Shown here: one piece after another, positions 1 to 8,337 of the stretch
Layout of the letters: every line of letters starts with the position of its first letter
How positions within the stretch are numbered: the stretch's first letter is position 1
The notes under the pieces: model-generated
The model's input: the letters and a program-made list of their open reading frames with translations, nothing else
Told to the model about the DNA's origin: nothing
The model's database searches: none
Made by a program: the position numbers and the translations under genes
NCBI GenBank assembly: GCA_029257185.1
Contig: JARICT010000036.1
Span: 34,397-98,396 of the forward strand
DNA: 64,000 bases
Direction: 5' to 3'
Source of the DNA: Quadrisphaera sp.
GTDB taxonomy: Bacteria; Actinomycetota; Actinomycetes; Actinomycetales; Quadrisphaeraceae

Positions 1-225
1 GAGCCGCCGGAGCCGCGCGACGAGGACCGGCTCGGCGGCGAGCGCCCGCGGGTCGTCGAGCAGGGCGTTCAGCAGCTGGTGGTAGCGCGCGGCCGACAGG
101 CCCAGCTCGTCGCGCACCGCCTGCTCCTTGGCCCCCTGGTGGCGCCAGCGACGCCGCTCCAGGGCCAGCACCCCGAGCTCGCGCGCGTCCAGCGTCCCGT
201 GCGGCTCCCGCGGCTGCTCCCCCAC
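1..225 (-). CDS. DUF3263 family protein (C-terminus outside window)
   Basis: Reading from a GTG at 225 towards position 1 gives an uninterrupted 75-residue frame that runs off the window. It contains the pattern REL..LALERRRWR followed by GAKEQAVRDELGLSAARYHQ, which is typical of the small actinobacterial DUF3263 proteins. These resemble a helix-turn-helix domain. The function of the family is not established; DNA binding is inferred from the helix pattern. The gene is divergent from the uracil-DNA glycosylase, so the two share a short promoter region of about 30 bp. The start is a guess, because the upstream sequence in this frame has no clear ribosome site. Confidence 0.7.
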   Translation of the reverse strand, partial: MGEQPREPHGTLDARELGVLALERRRWRHQGAKEQAVRDELGLSAARYHQLLNALLDDPRALAAEPVLVARLRRL

Positions 226-256
226 GCGCGTGCACGCTACGCCGCGGGCTCCTACC

Positions 257-1111
257 GTGGCGGGCGTGGACGACCAGGACAGCCGGGCCGCGGCGGCCGC
301 CCCCGCGCAGCCCACCCTGTGGGAGGCCTCCGACGGCGCCGACGGGGGGTGGCACGACCTCGTCCACCCCACCTGGTGGCCCGCGCTGCAGCCGGTGGCC
401 CTCGAGCTGGGCGCCGTCCTGGCGCGCGTGCGTGCGGAGGAGGACGCCGGCGCCCACGTCCTGCCCGCCCCCCAGCACCGCCTGAGGCCGCTGAGCGTCC
501 CGCTCCCGGACGTCCGGGTCCTCCTCGTCGGGCAGGACCCCTACCCCACCCCCGACCACGCGGTCGGCTGGTCCTTCTCCGCGCCGCCCGGCACCTCCCC
601 GCTGCCCGCGTCGCTGCGCAACGTCCTGCGCGAGCTGGCCGACGACAGGGGGGTTCGCGCCGCCTCGAGCGACCTCTCCCCGTGGGTGGGGCGCGGGGTC
701 ATGCTGCTCAACCGGGTCCTCACGGTGCGGGCGGGCGAGAGCGCCTCCCACCGTCGGCTGGGGTGGCAGGCGGTGACGGACGCGGTCGTGGACGCCCTCG
801 CGGCCCGCGGGACCCCGCTGGTGAGCGTCCTGTGGGGCCGCGACGCCCAGGCGCTGGCTCCCCGGCTGGCGGGCACCGCCGTGGTGACCGGCGTCCACCC
901 CAGCCCGCTCAGCGCCTCGCGAGGCTTCTTCGGCTCACGGCCCTTCGCCGCGGTCGACGCAGCGCTGGCCGCCCAGGGGGCTCCCCCCGTGGACTGGTCG
1001 CTGGAGCGAGCGAGCGCGGGCGAGCCCCGCACCACCGACGCAGGCCCCACCGACGCCGGCCCCACCGACGCTGGCCCCACCGACCCACGACCGCCCGGAG
1101 GACGACCATGA
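257..1111 (+). CDS. ung: Uracil-DNA glycosylase, family 1
   Basis: Removes uracil from DNA as the first step of base excision repair in the cytoplasm. The 284-residue product has the family 1 catalytic block GQDPYP, with the water-activating Asp at about residue 94, and the DNA-intercalation loop HPSPLSA near residue 215. The frame is open further upstream, but homology only begins after the GTG codons at 257 and 266, so I start there; 266 is equally possible. The C-terminal 20 residues are a TDAGP tandem repeat not typical of the family. The stop overlaps the next ATG (ATGA), so the esterase downstream is probably translationally coupled. Confidence 0.9.
   Translation: MAGVDDQDSRAAAAAPAQPTLWEASDGADGGWHDLVHPTWWPALQPVALELGAVLARVRAEEDAGAHVLPAPQHRLRPLSVPLPDVRVLLVGQDPYPTPDHAVGWSFSAPPGTSPLPASLRNVLRELADDRGVRAASSDLSPWVGRGVMLLNRVLTVRAGESASHRRLGWQAVTDAVVDALAARGTPLVSVLWGRDAQALAPRLAGTAVVTGVHPSPLSASRGFFGSRPFAAVDAALAAQGAPPVDWSLERASAGEPRTTDAGPTDAGPTDAGPTDPRPPGGRP
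1034..1083 (+). repeat. 15-bp tandem repeat in the 3' end of ung
   Basis: Three full copies and one partial copy of a unit like ACCGACGCAGGCCCC lie head to tail with a period of exactly 15 bp. They encode the repeated peptide TDAGP at the C-terminus of the glycosylase. The period is a multiple of three, so copy-number changes would not shift the frame. It looks like a low-complexity tail rather than part of the enzyme fold. Confidence 0.85.
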
Positions 1112-1974
1112 CCCACGCACCCGGCGCCCAGCCCTGGCGCCGCTACGTCGCGGTGGGGGACTCCTTCACCGAGGGCCTGCGGGACGCCCCTCCCGGGGAG
1201 GACGGGGCGTCCGGCGACCCCGTCTACGTGGGGTGGGCGGACCGCCTGGCGCTCGCGCTCGACGGCGCCCAGCAGGCGCGGGCGGACGACGAGGAGGCGC
1301 CGCCGCTCGAGTACGCGAACCTCGCGGTCCGCGGGCGCCTCGCCCGCCAGATCGTGGAGGAGCAGGTGCCCGCAGCGATCGACACCTCGCCGGACCTCGT
1401 CAGCCTCTGCCTCGGCGGGAACGACATCCTGCGCCCCGGCGCCGACGTCCCCGGCATCGCCCGGCTCGTCGACTCGGCGGTGGCCCGCCTGCGCGGGGCC
1501 GGGGCCGACGTCCTGCTCGTGACCGGCTTCAACCCTTCGTCGGCGCCGATCCTGCGCCTGACGCGCGGCAAGGTCGCCGACTACAACCAGCGGCTGTGGG
1601 CGACCGCGGCGCGCCACGGCGCGTACCTGCTCGACCTGTGGTCCTTCGAGCCCCTCCTGGACCCGCGGGTGTGGGCGGAGGACCGCATCCACCTCTCCAG
1701 CGCCGGTCACGCTCGCGTGGCCGCGCTGGCGCTGGCGACCCTGCAGGGCGCCGTCCCCGCCCCCGGCCGGGAGGACGCCTGGCCGGACTGGGCTCAGCCC
1801 CTGGACCCCGAGCAGGTGCCCCGGGCCACCGCGCTGGCCGGCAACGCCGCGTGGGCGCGCGGGCACCTCGCGCCGTGGGTCGGCAGGCGGCTGACCGGCC
1901 GGTCCACCGGCGACGGCCGCAGCGCCAAGCGACCGGTGCTCGAGCCCGTCGACCGAACACGCAACGCAATCTAG
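1108..1974 (+). CDS. SGNH/GDSL-family hydrolase
   Basis: Probable esterase or lipase of the SGNH superfamily, 288 residues. Block I is GDSFTEG with the nucleophile Ser near residue 19, block III is GGND with the oxyanion Asn, and block V is the DxxH-type DRIHLSSAGH. Together these give the complete Ser-Asp-His set. No signal peptide is visible, so it should be cytoplasmic. The ATG at 1108 overlaps the ung stop, which fixes the start and suggests coupled translation. The substrate cannot be deduced. The link with a DNA-repair gene is probably only operonic. Confidence 0.88.
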   Translation: MTHAPGAQPWRRYVAVGDSFTEGLRDAPPGEDGASGDPVYVGWADRLALALDGAQQARADDEEAPPLEYANLAVRGRLARQIVEEQVPAAIDTSPDLVSLCLGGNDILRPGADVPGIARLVDSAVARLRGAGADVLLVTGFNPSSAPILRLTRGKVADYNQRLWATAARHGAYLLDLWSFEPLLDPRVWAEDRIHLSSAGHARVAALALATLQGAVPAPGREDAWPDWAQPLDPEQVPRATALAGNAAWARGHLAPWVGRRLTGRSTGDGRSAKRPVLEPVDRTRNAI

Positions 1975-2025
1975 ACATCACAGACAGCGACCTCTTGGCG
2001 CTCGGTCCTCTGCGACCATCACGTC

Positions 2026-3810
2026 ATGCTCCACCACGCGACGATGGCCGGTGGCGACCTCGACGAGGCCGTCACCAGCGCCCTGCCCGACGCCGCCTGG
2101 ACGCCGGACGCGCCGACACCGTCGTCCCCGTCGTCCGAGACCGCTGAGGCCGAGGCCGCCGCCAGCCTGCTGGACCTGGCCCAGCGCCACGCCGACCGGG
2201 TCCGGGCGGAGGCTGACGCGCTCGCGTCCGCGATCTCCGACGCCGCCACGGCCGACGCCGCGCGCCTGCGCGACCAGACCCAGCTGGAGACCGACGCGCT
2301 CCTCGCCCGCGGCCAGGCCGAGGCCGAGCGCATGCTCGACGACGCGCGGGCGGACGCCGACCGCGCCCGCGCGGAGGCCGCCGAGCACGTCCAGCGGCTG
2401 CGGGCCAAGGCCTCGGCCGAGGTGATGCGCGAGGTGGAGGGCGCCCGCCACCAGGCCGCCGCGCTGCGCACCGAGGCCGATCGCCTCGAGGGCCTCATCG
2501 CCGCCCACGCCGACGCCCTGGACCAGCTCCGTGACGAGCGCGAGGCGGCCGGCCAGCGGTTGGCGGCGGTGCAGGACGAGGTCGACGCCGTCCTCGAGGA
2601 GGCCCGCTCGGAGGCCCGCCAGACCCTGGACGACGCCTCCGAGCAGGCCACCCTCGTGGTGCGCACGGCGGGGGAGGTCGGCGACCGGCTCACCACGCAG
2701 GCCCGGGCCGACGCCGAGGCCGCGCGGGCCGCAGCGGCGCACGAGGCCGACGACCTGCGCGAGCGCTCGGTCGCCCAGGCGGAGGCGGTGCGGAGCGCGG
2801 CCGACGACGACGCCCGTGCCCGGCGCGAGGCCGGGGACGAGGCCCTGGCCGGGGCGCGCGCCGAGGCGGCGCGGCTGGAGGAGAGCGCCTCTGCTCGGGC
2901 CCAGGAGATCCTCGAGCGCGCCGAGATGGAGGGCCAGGCCGCCACGAGCGCCGCCTACGCCGAGGCCGAGCGGGTCTCCAGCGCCGCCGCCAGCGATGCG
3001 GCCGCCGCGCGCCGCGCCGGTTCCGCCGAGCTCACCGGCGCCCGCGAGGAGGCCGTGCGCGAGCGCGAGCTGGCCAGCGCCGCCGCCCGCCGCGTCCGGG
3101 ATGAGGCACGCAGCCAGGCGGAGGCGGAGCTCTCCGCAGCGGCCGACCAGCTGGCGTGGGCGCGCACCACGGTCGACGGGCTCGTCGAGGCCGCGAGCGA
3201 GCAGGCGCAGCGCCTGGTCGCCGGCGGCCACGCCGAGGCCGCGGAGCGCGTGCGCGCGGTCCGCGGCCAGCTGTCGAGGGCCGTCGGCAGCGCCACCGCG
3301 CGGGTGCGCGGCCAGCTCGAGGACGTCCGCCGGGAGTGCGCCTCGATGCTGGACCAGGCGCGCGCCGAGGCGGCCGCGATGCAGGAGGAGGCCGAGCGCG
3401 CCGCCGCCGCGGCCGTGCAGCGCGCCGAGGACCTCGAGGCGAGGTCCCGGGCGAGCGCCCAGGCCCGTGAGGATCGGGCGTCCCGGCGACTGGAGCAGGC
3501 CGAGGAGGGCGCCCGCTCGCTGCGCGCCGCGGTGGCGACCGAGGTGGGTGAAGCCCAGCTCGCGGCGCAGGAGAGCCGGCGGGCCGCCCGCAGCGAGGCG
3601 GTGACCCTGGTGGTGGACGCCCGCGCCGAGGCCAACCGGGTGCGGGAGTCCGCCCGCGTCGTGCTGGCGGAGGCGGAGGCCGAGACGGCCGCGATCACCG
3701 CGCGGCGCGAGAAGATCGCGGCGGAGGCCGAGCGCCTCGACGGCGTGCTGGTGACTCTGCGCCAGGCAGAGACCACAGAGCGTTCCGAGCGCCGCCTCGA
3801 GGTGCGCTGA
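2026..3810 (+). CDS. Alanine-rich coiled-coil protein, cytoskeletal type
   Basis: A 594-residue, extremely Ala/Glu/Arg-rich protein. After a disordered first 45 residues, almost the whole length is heptad and hendecad coiled coil (AEAERM, ARADADRAR, EAARLEE patterns). There is no membrane segment and no obvious catalytic domain. The composition and the IAAEAERLDGVL-like tail recall actinobacterial filament-forming proteins such as FilP and Scy and DivIVA paralogues, which organise polar growth and the cell envelope. That role is inferred. It is followed 108 bp downstream by a DivIVA-like coiled-coil protein, so the two may act together. Confidence 0.75.
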   Translation: MLHHATMAGGDLDEAVTSALPDAAWTPDAPTPSSPSSETAEAEAAASLLDLAQRHADRVRAEADALASAISDAATADAARLRDQTQLETDALLARGQAEAERMLDDARADADRARAEAAEHVQRLRAKASAEVMREVEGARHQAAALRTEADRLEGLIAAHADALDQLRDEREAAGQRLAAVQDEVDAVLEEARSEARQTLDDASEQATLVVRTAGEVGDRLTTQARADAEAARAAAAHEADDLRERSVAQAEAVRSAADDDARARREAGDEALAGARAEAARLEESASARAQEILERAEMEGQAATSAAYAEAERVSSAAASDAAAARRAGSAELTGAREEAVRERELASAAARRVRDEARSQAEAELSAAADQLAWARTTVDGLVEAASEQAQRLVAGGHAEAAERVRAVRGQLSRAVGSATARVRGQLEDVRRECASMLDQARAEAAAMQEEAERAAAAAVQRAEDLEARSRASAQAREDRASRRLEQAEEGARSLRAAVATEVGEAQLAAQESRRAARSEAVTLVVDARAEANRVRESARVVLAEAEAETAAITARREKIAAEAERLDGVLVTLRQAETTERSERRLEVR

Positions 3811-3918
3811 GCGGCGCTGCGCGGGGGCCGTTGCCCCCGTCCGTCCCCCACCGACGCCGTCCGTGGTCCACACTGGTGCGCTGGCAGACGGTGCAGCGTC
3901 GACGGAGGAGGACCACGG

Positions 3919-5088
3919 ATGAGCGGCACGCCAGCCTTTCGGACGGTGCTGCGGGGGTACGAGCCGGCTCAGGTCGACCAGCGCACCGCCGAGCTCATCG
4001 CCGAGGTCCGCGGGCGCCGCGACGAGGCGGCGCGCCTCCACCAGGAGGTGGACCGGCTGCGGGCGGAGATCGCCGAGCGTCCCGCCGCGCAGAGCGAGCC
4101 CGCTCGTGAGCCGGAGGCCCCCACCCCCTCGGCCTTCCACGAGCTGGGCACCCGGGTCGGCCAGATCCTCACCCTCGCGGAGGAGGAGGCCGACGAGCTG
4201 GTCGCCAGGGCGCGTGACGAGTGCTCGGCCATGCGCGCGGAGGCCGAGGCGAGCGGGCGCGTGCGCCGCGCCGAGGCCGACCGCTACGACGCGACCGTGC
4301 GCGGCGACGCCCGCGTCGAGGCGGAGCGGACGCTCGCTGCCGCGCGCACCGAGAGCGAGGAGACGGTCGAGGCCGCCCACCGTGAGGCGTCGGCGCGCCG
4401 GGAGGAGGCCGAGGCGCTGTGGGAGGACCACCGGGCCAGGGCCGCTGCGGCCGCCGCGGAGTTCGAGGTGAGCCTCGCCACCCGGCGCGAGCGCGCCCAG
4501 GAGGACTTCCACGCCCGCGCCTCGGCCGCCGAGCACCACCTCGAGTCCGTGGAGCGCGCCGCGGCGCAGGCCCGGGCCCGGTCCGAGCGCGAGCTCGCCG
4601 ACAACCACGAGCACGTGCACCAGCTGGTCTCCGAGGCCCACGCCGAGGCCGACCGTCTCGTCGGCGAGGCCCGCGAGCGCGCCGAGCGGTTGCGGGCGGA
4701 CTCCGACCGTGAGATGGCCGCCGCCACCGCGCGGCGCACGAGCATCAACGCGCAGATCGCCAGCGTGCGCCAGATGCTGGCGACCATGTCCGGCTCGGTC
4801 CCGGTGGTCGGCTTCGAGACCACGGACGAGGACGACCACGTCGGCGCCATCGAGGCGGCCGGGCTCCGCGAGGTCGACGGCCGTCCGGCCGTGGACGCCT
4901 CGGACGACGTGGACGCGACCGAGGACCGCGGCGCCGCCGAGGAGGACGCCGTGGAGGTGGACCTCCGTGACGCCGGCCGCGACGGGGGGACGGTCATCGC
5001 CCCTGACGGCTCGGAGGGCGCCACGCGCTCGGACGGGCCCGGTCGAGCGGCGCGCGACGCCTCCGTCGGGGCGGACGTCCCGTCCTGA
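3919..5088 (+). CDS. DivIVA-like coiled-coil protein
   Basis: The 389-residue product starts with FRTVLRGYEPAQVD, the pattern of the short N-terminal DivIVA membrane-targeting domain. A proline-rich linker follows, then FHELGTRVGQILTLAEEEAD, a block seen in the Streptomyces proteins annotated as cellulose-binding or DivIVA-like. Residues about 75-280 are continuous coiled coil and the last 100 residues are acidic and disordered. The GGAGGA site before the ATG at 3919 supports the start. It is likely a cytoplasmic scaffold at the cell pole or septum (inference). It probably shares a transcript with the preceding coiled-coil gene. Confidence 0.8.
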   Translation: MSGTPAFRTVLRGYEPAQVDQRTAELIAEVRGRRDEAARLHQEVDRLRAEIAERPAAQSEPAREPEAPTPSAFHELGTRVGQILTLAEEEADELVARARDECSAMRAEAEASGRVRRAEADRYDATVRGDARVEAERTLAAARTESEETVEAAHREASARREEAEALWEDHRARAAAAAAEFEVSLATRRERAQEDFHARASAAEHHLESVERAAAQARARSERELADNHEHVHQLVSEAHAEADRLVGEARERAERLRADSDREMAAATARRTSINAQIASVRQMLATMSGSVPVVGFETTDEDDHVGAIEAAGLREVDGRPAVDASDDVDATEDRGAAEEDAVEVDLRDAGRDGGTVIAPDGSEGATRSDGPGRAARDASVGADVPS

Positions 5089-5168
5089 GCAAGCACCGCG
5101 ATCCCCCGTCGAGGCTGGGGTGGACCACGATCCTCCAGTTCCGCGACCCACGTGCCGATGGCTCTCGC

Positions 5169-6968
5169 GTGCCGCCCTCGATGCCCCGGTCCCCGCACGG
5201 CCGACGGCTGTCGGCGCTGGCGTCCAGCCTGACCCGGGTGCCGGCGGTCTCCACCCACCCCGCGATGACGGTGGTCAAGGGGCTGCTCCTGGCCGGCGGA
5301 GGGCTGCTGGTCCTCATCTCCACGGTGTGGCCGGCGGCCTCGGACAACCGCGCGACGATGCTGGTGCGGATCCTGGACCTCGCGTGCATCGTCGTCGCCC
5401 TCGTGTGCCACCGCTACTGGGAGCGCATGCGCCCGGTGCTCCACAACACCATCGTCGTCTTCGCCAGCCTGAGCATCGCCGTGGCCGTCCTGGGCTCCGG
5501 TGGCGGCACGACGGCCATGGCCTACGCGATGATGATGCTGCTGCCGGTCACCTACGCGTTCTTCACCCAGAGCCCGGTGGTGGCCAGCGGGCACCTCGTC
5601 CTGACCGCGGCGATGGGCGCCGTCGCTCTGAGCATCATGACCGACATCGGCGCCGGGGAGCAGACGCTCCTGTGGGGCACCGTCACCATCCTCGCCCTCA
5701 TCATCGGGTGGCTGGTGCGCGCCGCCGACGAGGTCGAGGTCGACGCCCTGACCGGGCTGGTCAACCGTCGCGGCGCGGACCGGGTGCTGACGACCACGAT
5801 CGCCACCGGACCGGTGCTCGCCCCGGTGGTGATGCTGGTCGACATCGACCACTTCAAGGCCTACAACGACGCGGAGTCCCGCAGCGGCGGCGACCGGCTG
5901 CTCGTCCACCTGGCGCGCACCTTCGCCCCGCTGGTGCCGACGGACGCGATGCTCGCCCGCTACGGCGGCGACGAGTTCCTCGTGGTGCTGCGCGGCGCCG
6001 GCCGCGAGGAGGCTCACGCCTGCGCCGAGCGGCTGCAGGCCGCCGTCCCCGGAGACACGAGCTGCTCGATCGGCCTGGCCACCTGGGAGCCCGGCGAGTC
6101 GCGCTCGACGCTGCTCGCCCGCGCCGACGTCGCCCTGTACGCCTCCAAGCGCGCCGGGCGCGGACGCATCCAGCACCACCATGGCGCGGGCGCCGGCGCG
6201 AGGGAGGTCCGCGACGGCCTGACGCGCGCCGAGTTCGAGGTGCACTTCCAGCCCATCGTGTGCCTGGGCACCGGGCGGCTGAGCGGTGCTGAGGCGCTGG
6301 TGCGGTGGAACCACCCCGAGCGGGGCCTCCTGCCTCCCGGTGAGTTCCTCGCCGAGGCCGAGCACGACGGCACGATCGTCGCGCTCGGATTCTGGGTGCT
6401 CCACGAGTCGTGCCGTCAGGCGGCCTCGTGGCCGTTCGTCGACGGCCACCCGCTCTCCCTCTCGGTCAACGCCTCGGGACGCGAGCTGCAGGACCCGCTG
6501 TACGCCGACCACGTGCAGGTGGCGCTGCGGGCCTCCGGTCTCGAGCCGGAGCGGCTCACCGTCGAGCTCGTGGAGAGCGAGTACGACATCGAGTCGCTCT
6601 ACGTCGCGAACAACCTCCACCGCCTCGCGGCGATCGGCGTGAGGACGGCCATCGACGACTTCGGGACCGGATACTCCTCCATGGACCGGCTGCGCCGCCT
6701 CGGGGTGGACGCCCTGAAGATCGACCAGTCGTTCGTCGCCGACATCACCTCGGCGCAGGCCCGCGTGCCCCTGGTGGAGGCGGTCCTCGGCATCGCGCGC
6801 GCCCTCGACCTCGACGTCATCGCCGAAGGGGTCGAGAACGAGGTGCAGCAGCGGTGGCTGGCGGCGCACGGATGCCAGAAGGGCCAGGGCTACCACTTCG
6901 GACGGGCGAGCGCGGTCTTCCCCGCCCCCCTCGTCGAGCGCAGCACCGCGACCACCGAGGTCGCCTGA
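5169..6968 (+). CDS. Membrane GGDEF-EAL protein (c-di-GMP turnover)
   Basis: A 599-residue bifunctional-type protein. The first 190 residues hold about six membrane helices with no recognisable sensor domain. The GGDEF domain has an intact active-site YGGDEF at residues 265-270. The EAL domain has EAL at 375-377 followed by VRW, and DDFGTGYSS near 496, KIDQSF and AEGVE. Both catalytic signatures look complete, so it could make or break cyclic di-GMP, with the balance set by an unknown membrane signal. Start codons GTG 5169 or ATG 5181 are both possible. It sits 80 bp after the DivIVA-like gene on the same strand. Confidence 0.9.
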   Translation: MPPSMPRSPHGRRLSALASSLTRVPAVSTHPAMTVVKGLLLAGGGLLVLISTVWPAASDNRATMLVRILDLACIVVALVCHRYWERMRPVLHNTIVVFASLSIAVAVLGSGGGTTAMAYAMMMLLPVTYAFFTQSPVVASGHLVLTAAMGAVALSIMTDIGAGEQTLLWGTVTILALIIGWLVRAADEVEVDALTGLVNRRGADRVLTTTIATGPVLAPVVMLVDIDHFKAYNDAESRSGGDRLLVHLARTFAPLVPTDAMLARYGGDEFLVVLRGAGREEAHACAERLQAAVPGDTSCSIGLATWEPGESRSTLLARADVALYASKRAGRGRIQHHHGAGAGAREVRDGLTRAEFEVHFQPIVCLGTGRLSGAEALVRWNHPERGLLPPGEFLAEAEHDGTIVALGFWVLHESCRQAASWPFVDGHPLSLSVNASGRELQDPLYADHVQVALRASGLEPERLTVELVESEYDIESLYVANNLHRLAAIGVRTAIDDFGTGYSSMDRLRRLGVDALKIDQSFVADITSAQARVPLVEAVLGIARALDLDVIAEGVENEVQQRWLAAHGCQKGQGYHFGRASAVFPAPLVERSTATTEVA

Positions 6969-7028
6969 GGCCCGTCTCCTACCACCTCTGAGCCGAGCCC
7001 GGCCCCCTCCCCGACCATGGCGTGTCGG

Positions 7029-7045
7029 AACCCCACGATGGGGTT
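7029..7045 (+). other. Small inverted repeat in methyltransferase leader
   Basis: AACCCC and GGGGTT are separated by ACGAT, about 80 bp before the methyltransferase start. It could be an operator or a small leader hairpin. No further evidence is visible. Confidence 0.3.
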
Positions 7046-7121
7046 GATCCTGGTCACACTCGAGGTGGGCGCCGCCCGGCGCCCGGCGAGACGACCTCCA
7101 CGGGCACGGACGGACGAGGAC

Positions 7122-8177
7122 ATGGCCAGCACCACGAGCACCGGGACCACCCCTTCGGTGACCACCACCTCCCTGCGCAGCACCGGCGCCGGCGTGGTGG
7201 TCCGGGGGGTGAGCGTCGCGGACCTCAGCGACGACCACCCCGACCGCGACCTCTGGGTGGCCCACGGTGACCGGTGGGACGCTCACCTGCGCGCGCACCC
7301 GGAGCTGGCAGCGCCGGTGGTGCGCGGCGGTGAGCTCCACGTGGACAACGAGGCGTCCCGCTGGCTGTACTCCTCACCGGGGATGCGGGAGTGGCGGCGC
7401 GAGCTCGTCCCCTCGGCCCGCGCCCTGCTCCCCATGCAGCGCCCGCACGGCGCCGTGCTGCCCTCCGGTGCTGCGCTGGACACCATGGCGTTCGACGCCT
7501 TCGTCTGCTCGCTCGACGGCATCGGCATCCGCACGCGCGCCGCGGTGATGCGCGACGTCGTCACGCGGAACGAGAGCCGGGGCGCCGCCACCACCGCCGT
7601 GCGGCCCACCTGGGTCTCGCTGGCGTGCGGCGCCGCCGTCCCGGTGCTCGACGCCGCGGCTGCCGCCGCCGCCACGCCCCGGCTGCACCTGGTCGACCTC
7701 GACGAGAGCGCGCTCGCCTTCGCCCGCCGCCTGGCCGAGGAGCAGGGGCTGGTCGAGGGGCCCGACATCACCGTCTCCCGGCGGGACCTCGTCCGCACGA
7801 TCGTCGCGCGCGACACCCTCGTCGACGAGATCGGTCCGGGCAGCGCCGCCGTCGTGGACGCCCTGGGGATCTTCGAGTACTTCTCGTCGTCGGCGTGCGT
7901 GAGGCTGCTGCGCAACGCCTACCGGCTGCTCGAGCCGGGCGGCGTGCTCGTGGTCGCCAACATGCTCTCCGACCGCCCGCAGCTGGCCATGAACCAGCGC
8001 GGGGTCGGCTGGCCGGCCATCCACCCGCGGTCCGTGGACGAGGTCCTCCACCTGGTGGAGCGGGCCGGCCTCCCCCTGGAGCGGACCACCGTCCACCTGC
8101 CCGAGGACGGCGTCTACGCCGTGGTCGAGGTGACCCGCCCGGCCGGCGAGGACGTCATCGACCTGCGAGGGCGCTGA
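7122..8177 (+). CDS. Class I SAM-dependent methyltransferase
   Basis: A 351-residue protein. The central Rossmann core has VSLACGAA as the SAM-binding loop, LHLVDLDESAL as the acidic residue ending strand two, and LEPGGVLVVANML as motif III. The first 110 residues are not recognised. I start at the ATG at 7122 because it has a GAGGA site; the frame is open to 7017 but that stretch is Arg/Pro-rich. The substrate is unknown. The stop codon lies inside the first, degenerate unit of a 31-nt repeat array. Confidence 0.8.
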   Translation: MASTTSTGTTPSVTTTSLRSTGAGVVVRGVSVADLSDDHPDRDLWVAHGDRWDAHLRAHPELAAPVVRGGELHVDNEASRWLYSSPGMREWRRELVPSARALLPMQRPHGAVLPSGAALDTMAFDAFVCSLDGIGIRTRAAVMRDVVTRNESRGAATTAVRPTWVSLACGAAVPVLDAAAAAAATPRLHLVDLDESALAFARRLAEEQGLVEGPDITVSRRDLVRTIVARDTLVDEIGPGSAAVVDALGIFEYFSSSACVRLLRNAYRLLEPGGVLVVANMLSDRPQLAMNQRGVGWPAIHPRSVDEVLHLVERAGLPLERTTVHLPEDGVYAVVEVTRPAGEDVIDLRGR

Positions 8178-8296
8178 GCCCGGACCTGAGACCGCCGCCG
8201 GCCGCCGAGCGGGGACCTGAGGTCACCGTCACCCGCCGAGCGGGGACCTACGGCGGCCGCCGCCCGCCGAGCGGGGACCTGAGGCGGGCGCTCACG
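8173..8296 (+). repeat. Four-unit tandem array, 31-nt period
   Basis: The core GCCGAGCGGGGACCTGAG starts at 8204, 8235 and 8266, exactly 31 nt apart. A degenerate copy (15 of 18 matches) starts at 8173 and covers the stop codon of the methyltransferase gene. About 15 nt of each unit are conserved and the remaining 16 nt vary in a GC-rich way. The fourth unit runs into a 58-nt hairpin repeat. The same core occurs near 34.1, 45.3-45.6 and 54.4 kb. It is too short and too few in units for CRISPR. It sits between convergent genes, so a termination or structural role is likely. Confidence 0.85.
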
Positions 8297-8325
8297 GCGT
8301 GTCGCGCGCACGAAGCCCCCGCTCG
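8268..8325 (+). repeat. 58-nt hairpin repeat, copy 1
   Basis: CGAGCGGGG at the left pairs with CCCCGCTCG at the right, enclosing a loop that contains CGGCGTGTCGCG. Homologous copies are at 45565-45622 (same strand) and 54366-54421 (opposite strand). It lies between the converging methyltransferase and YihY genes. Confidence 0.85.
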
Positions 8326-8337
8326 ACGCGCGCGCCC

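Noticed and set aside
79..1107. Long N-terminal extension of the SGNH hydrolase
   Set aside because: The frame is open from 79, but it overlaps ung in another phase and is Arg/Pro-rich. The ATG at 1108 overlaps the ung stop and begins the conserved fold.
1978..5151. A 1057-codon open frame on the minus strand
   Set aside because: It is the antisense of the two Ala-rich coiled-coil genes. Regular GC-rich codons remove stops on the other strand. The plus-strand proteins have clear coiled-coil patterns, and the antisense protein has only low-complexity composition.
8173..8296. CRISPR array
   Set aside because: The conserved core is only 15-18 nt, the spacers are 13-16 nt and GC-rich like the core, there are four units, and no cas gene is nearby.
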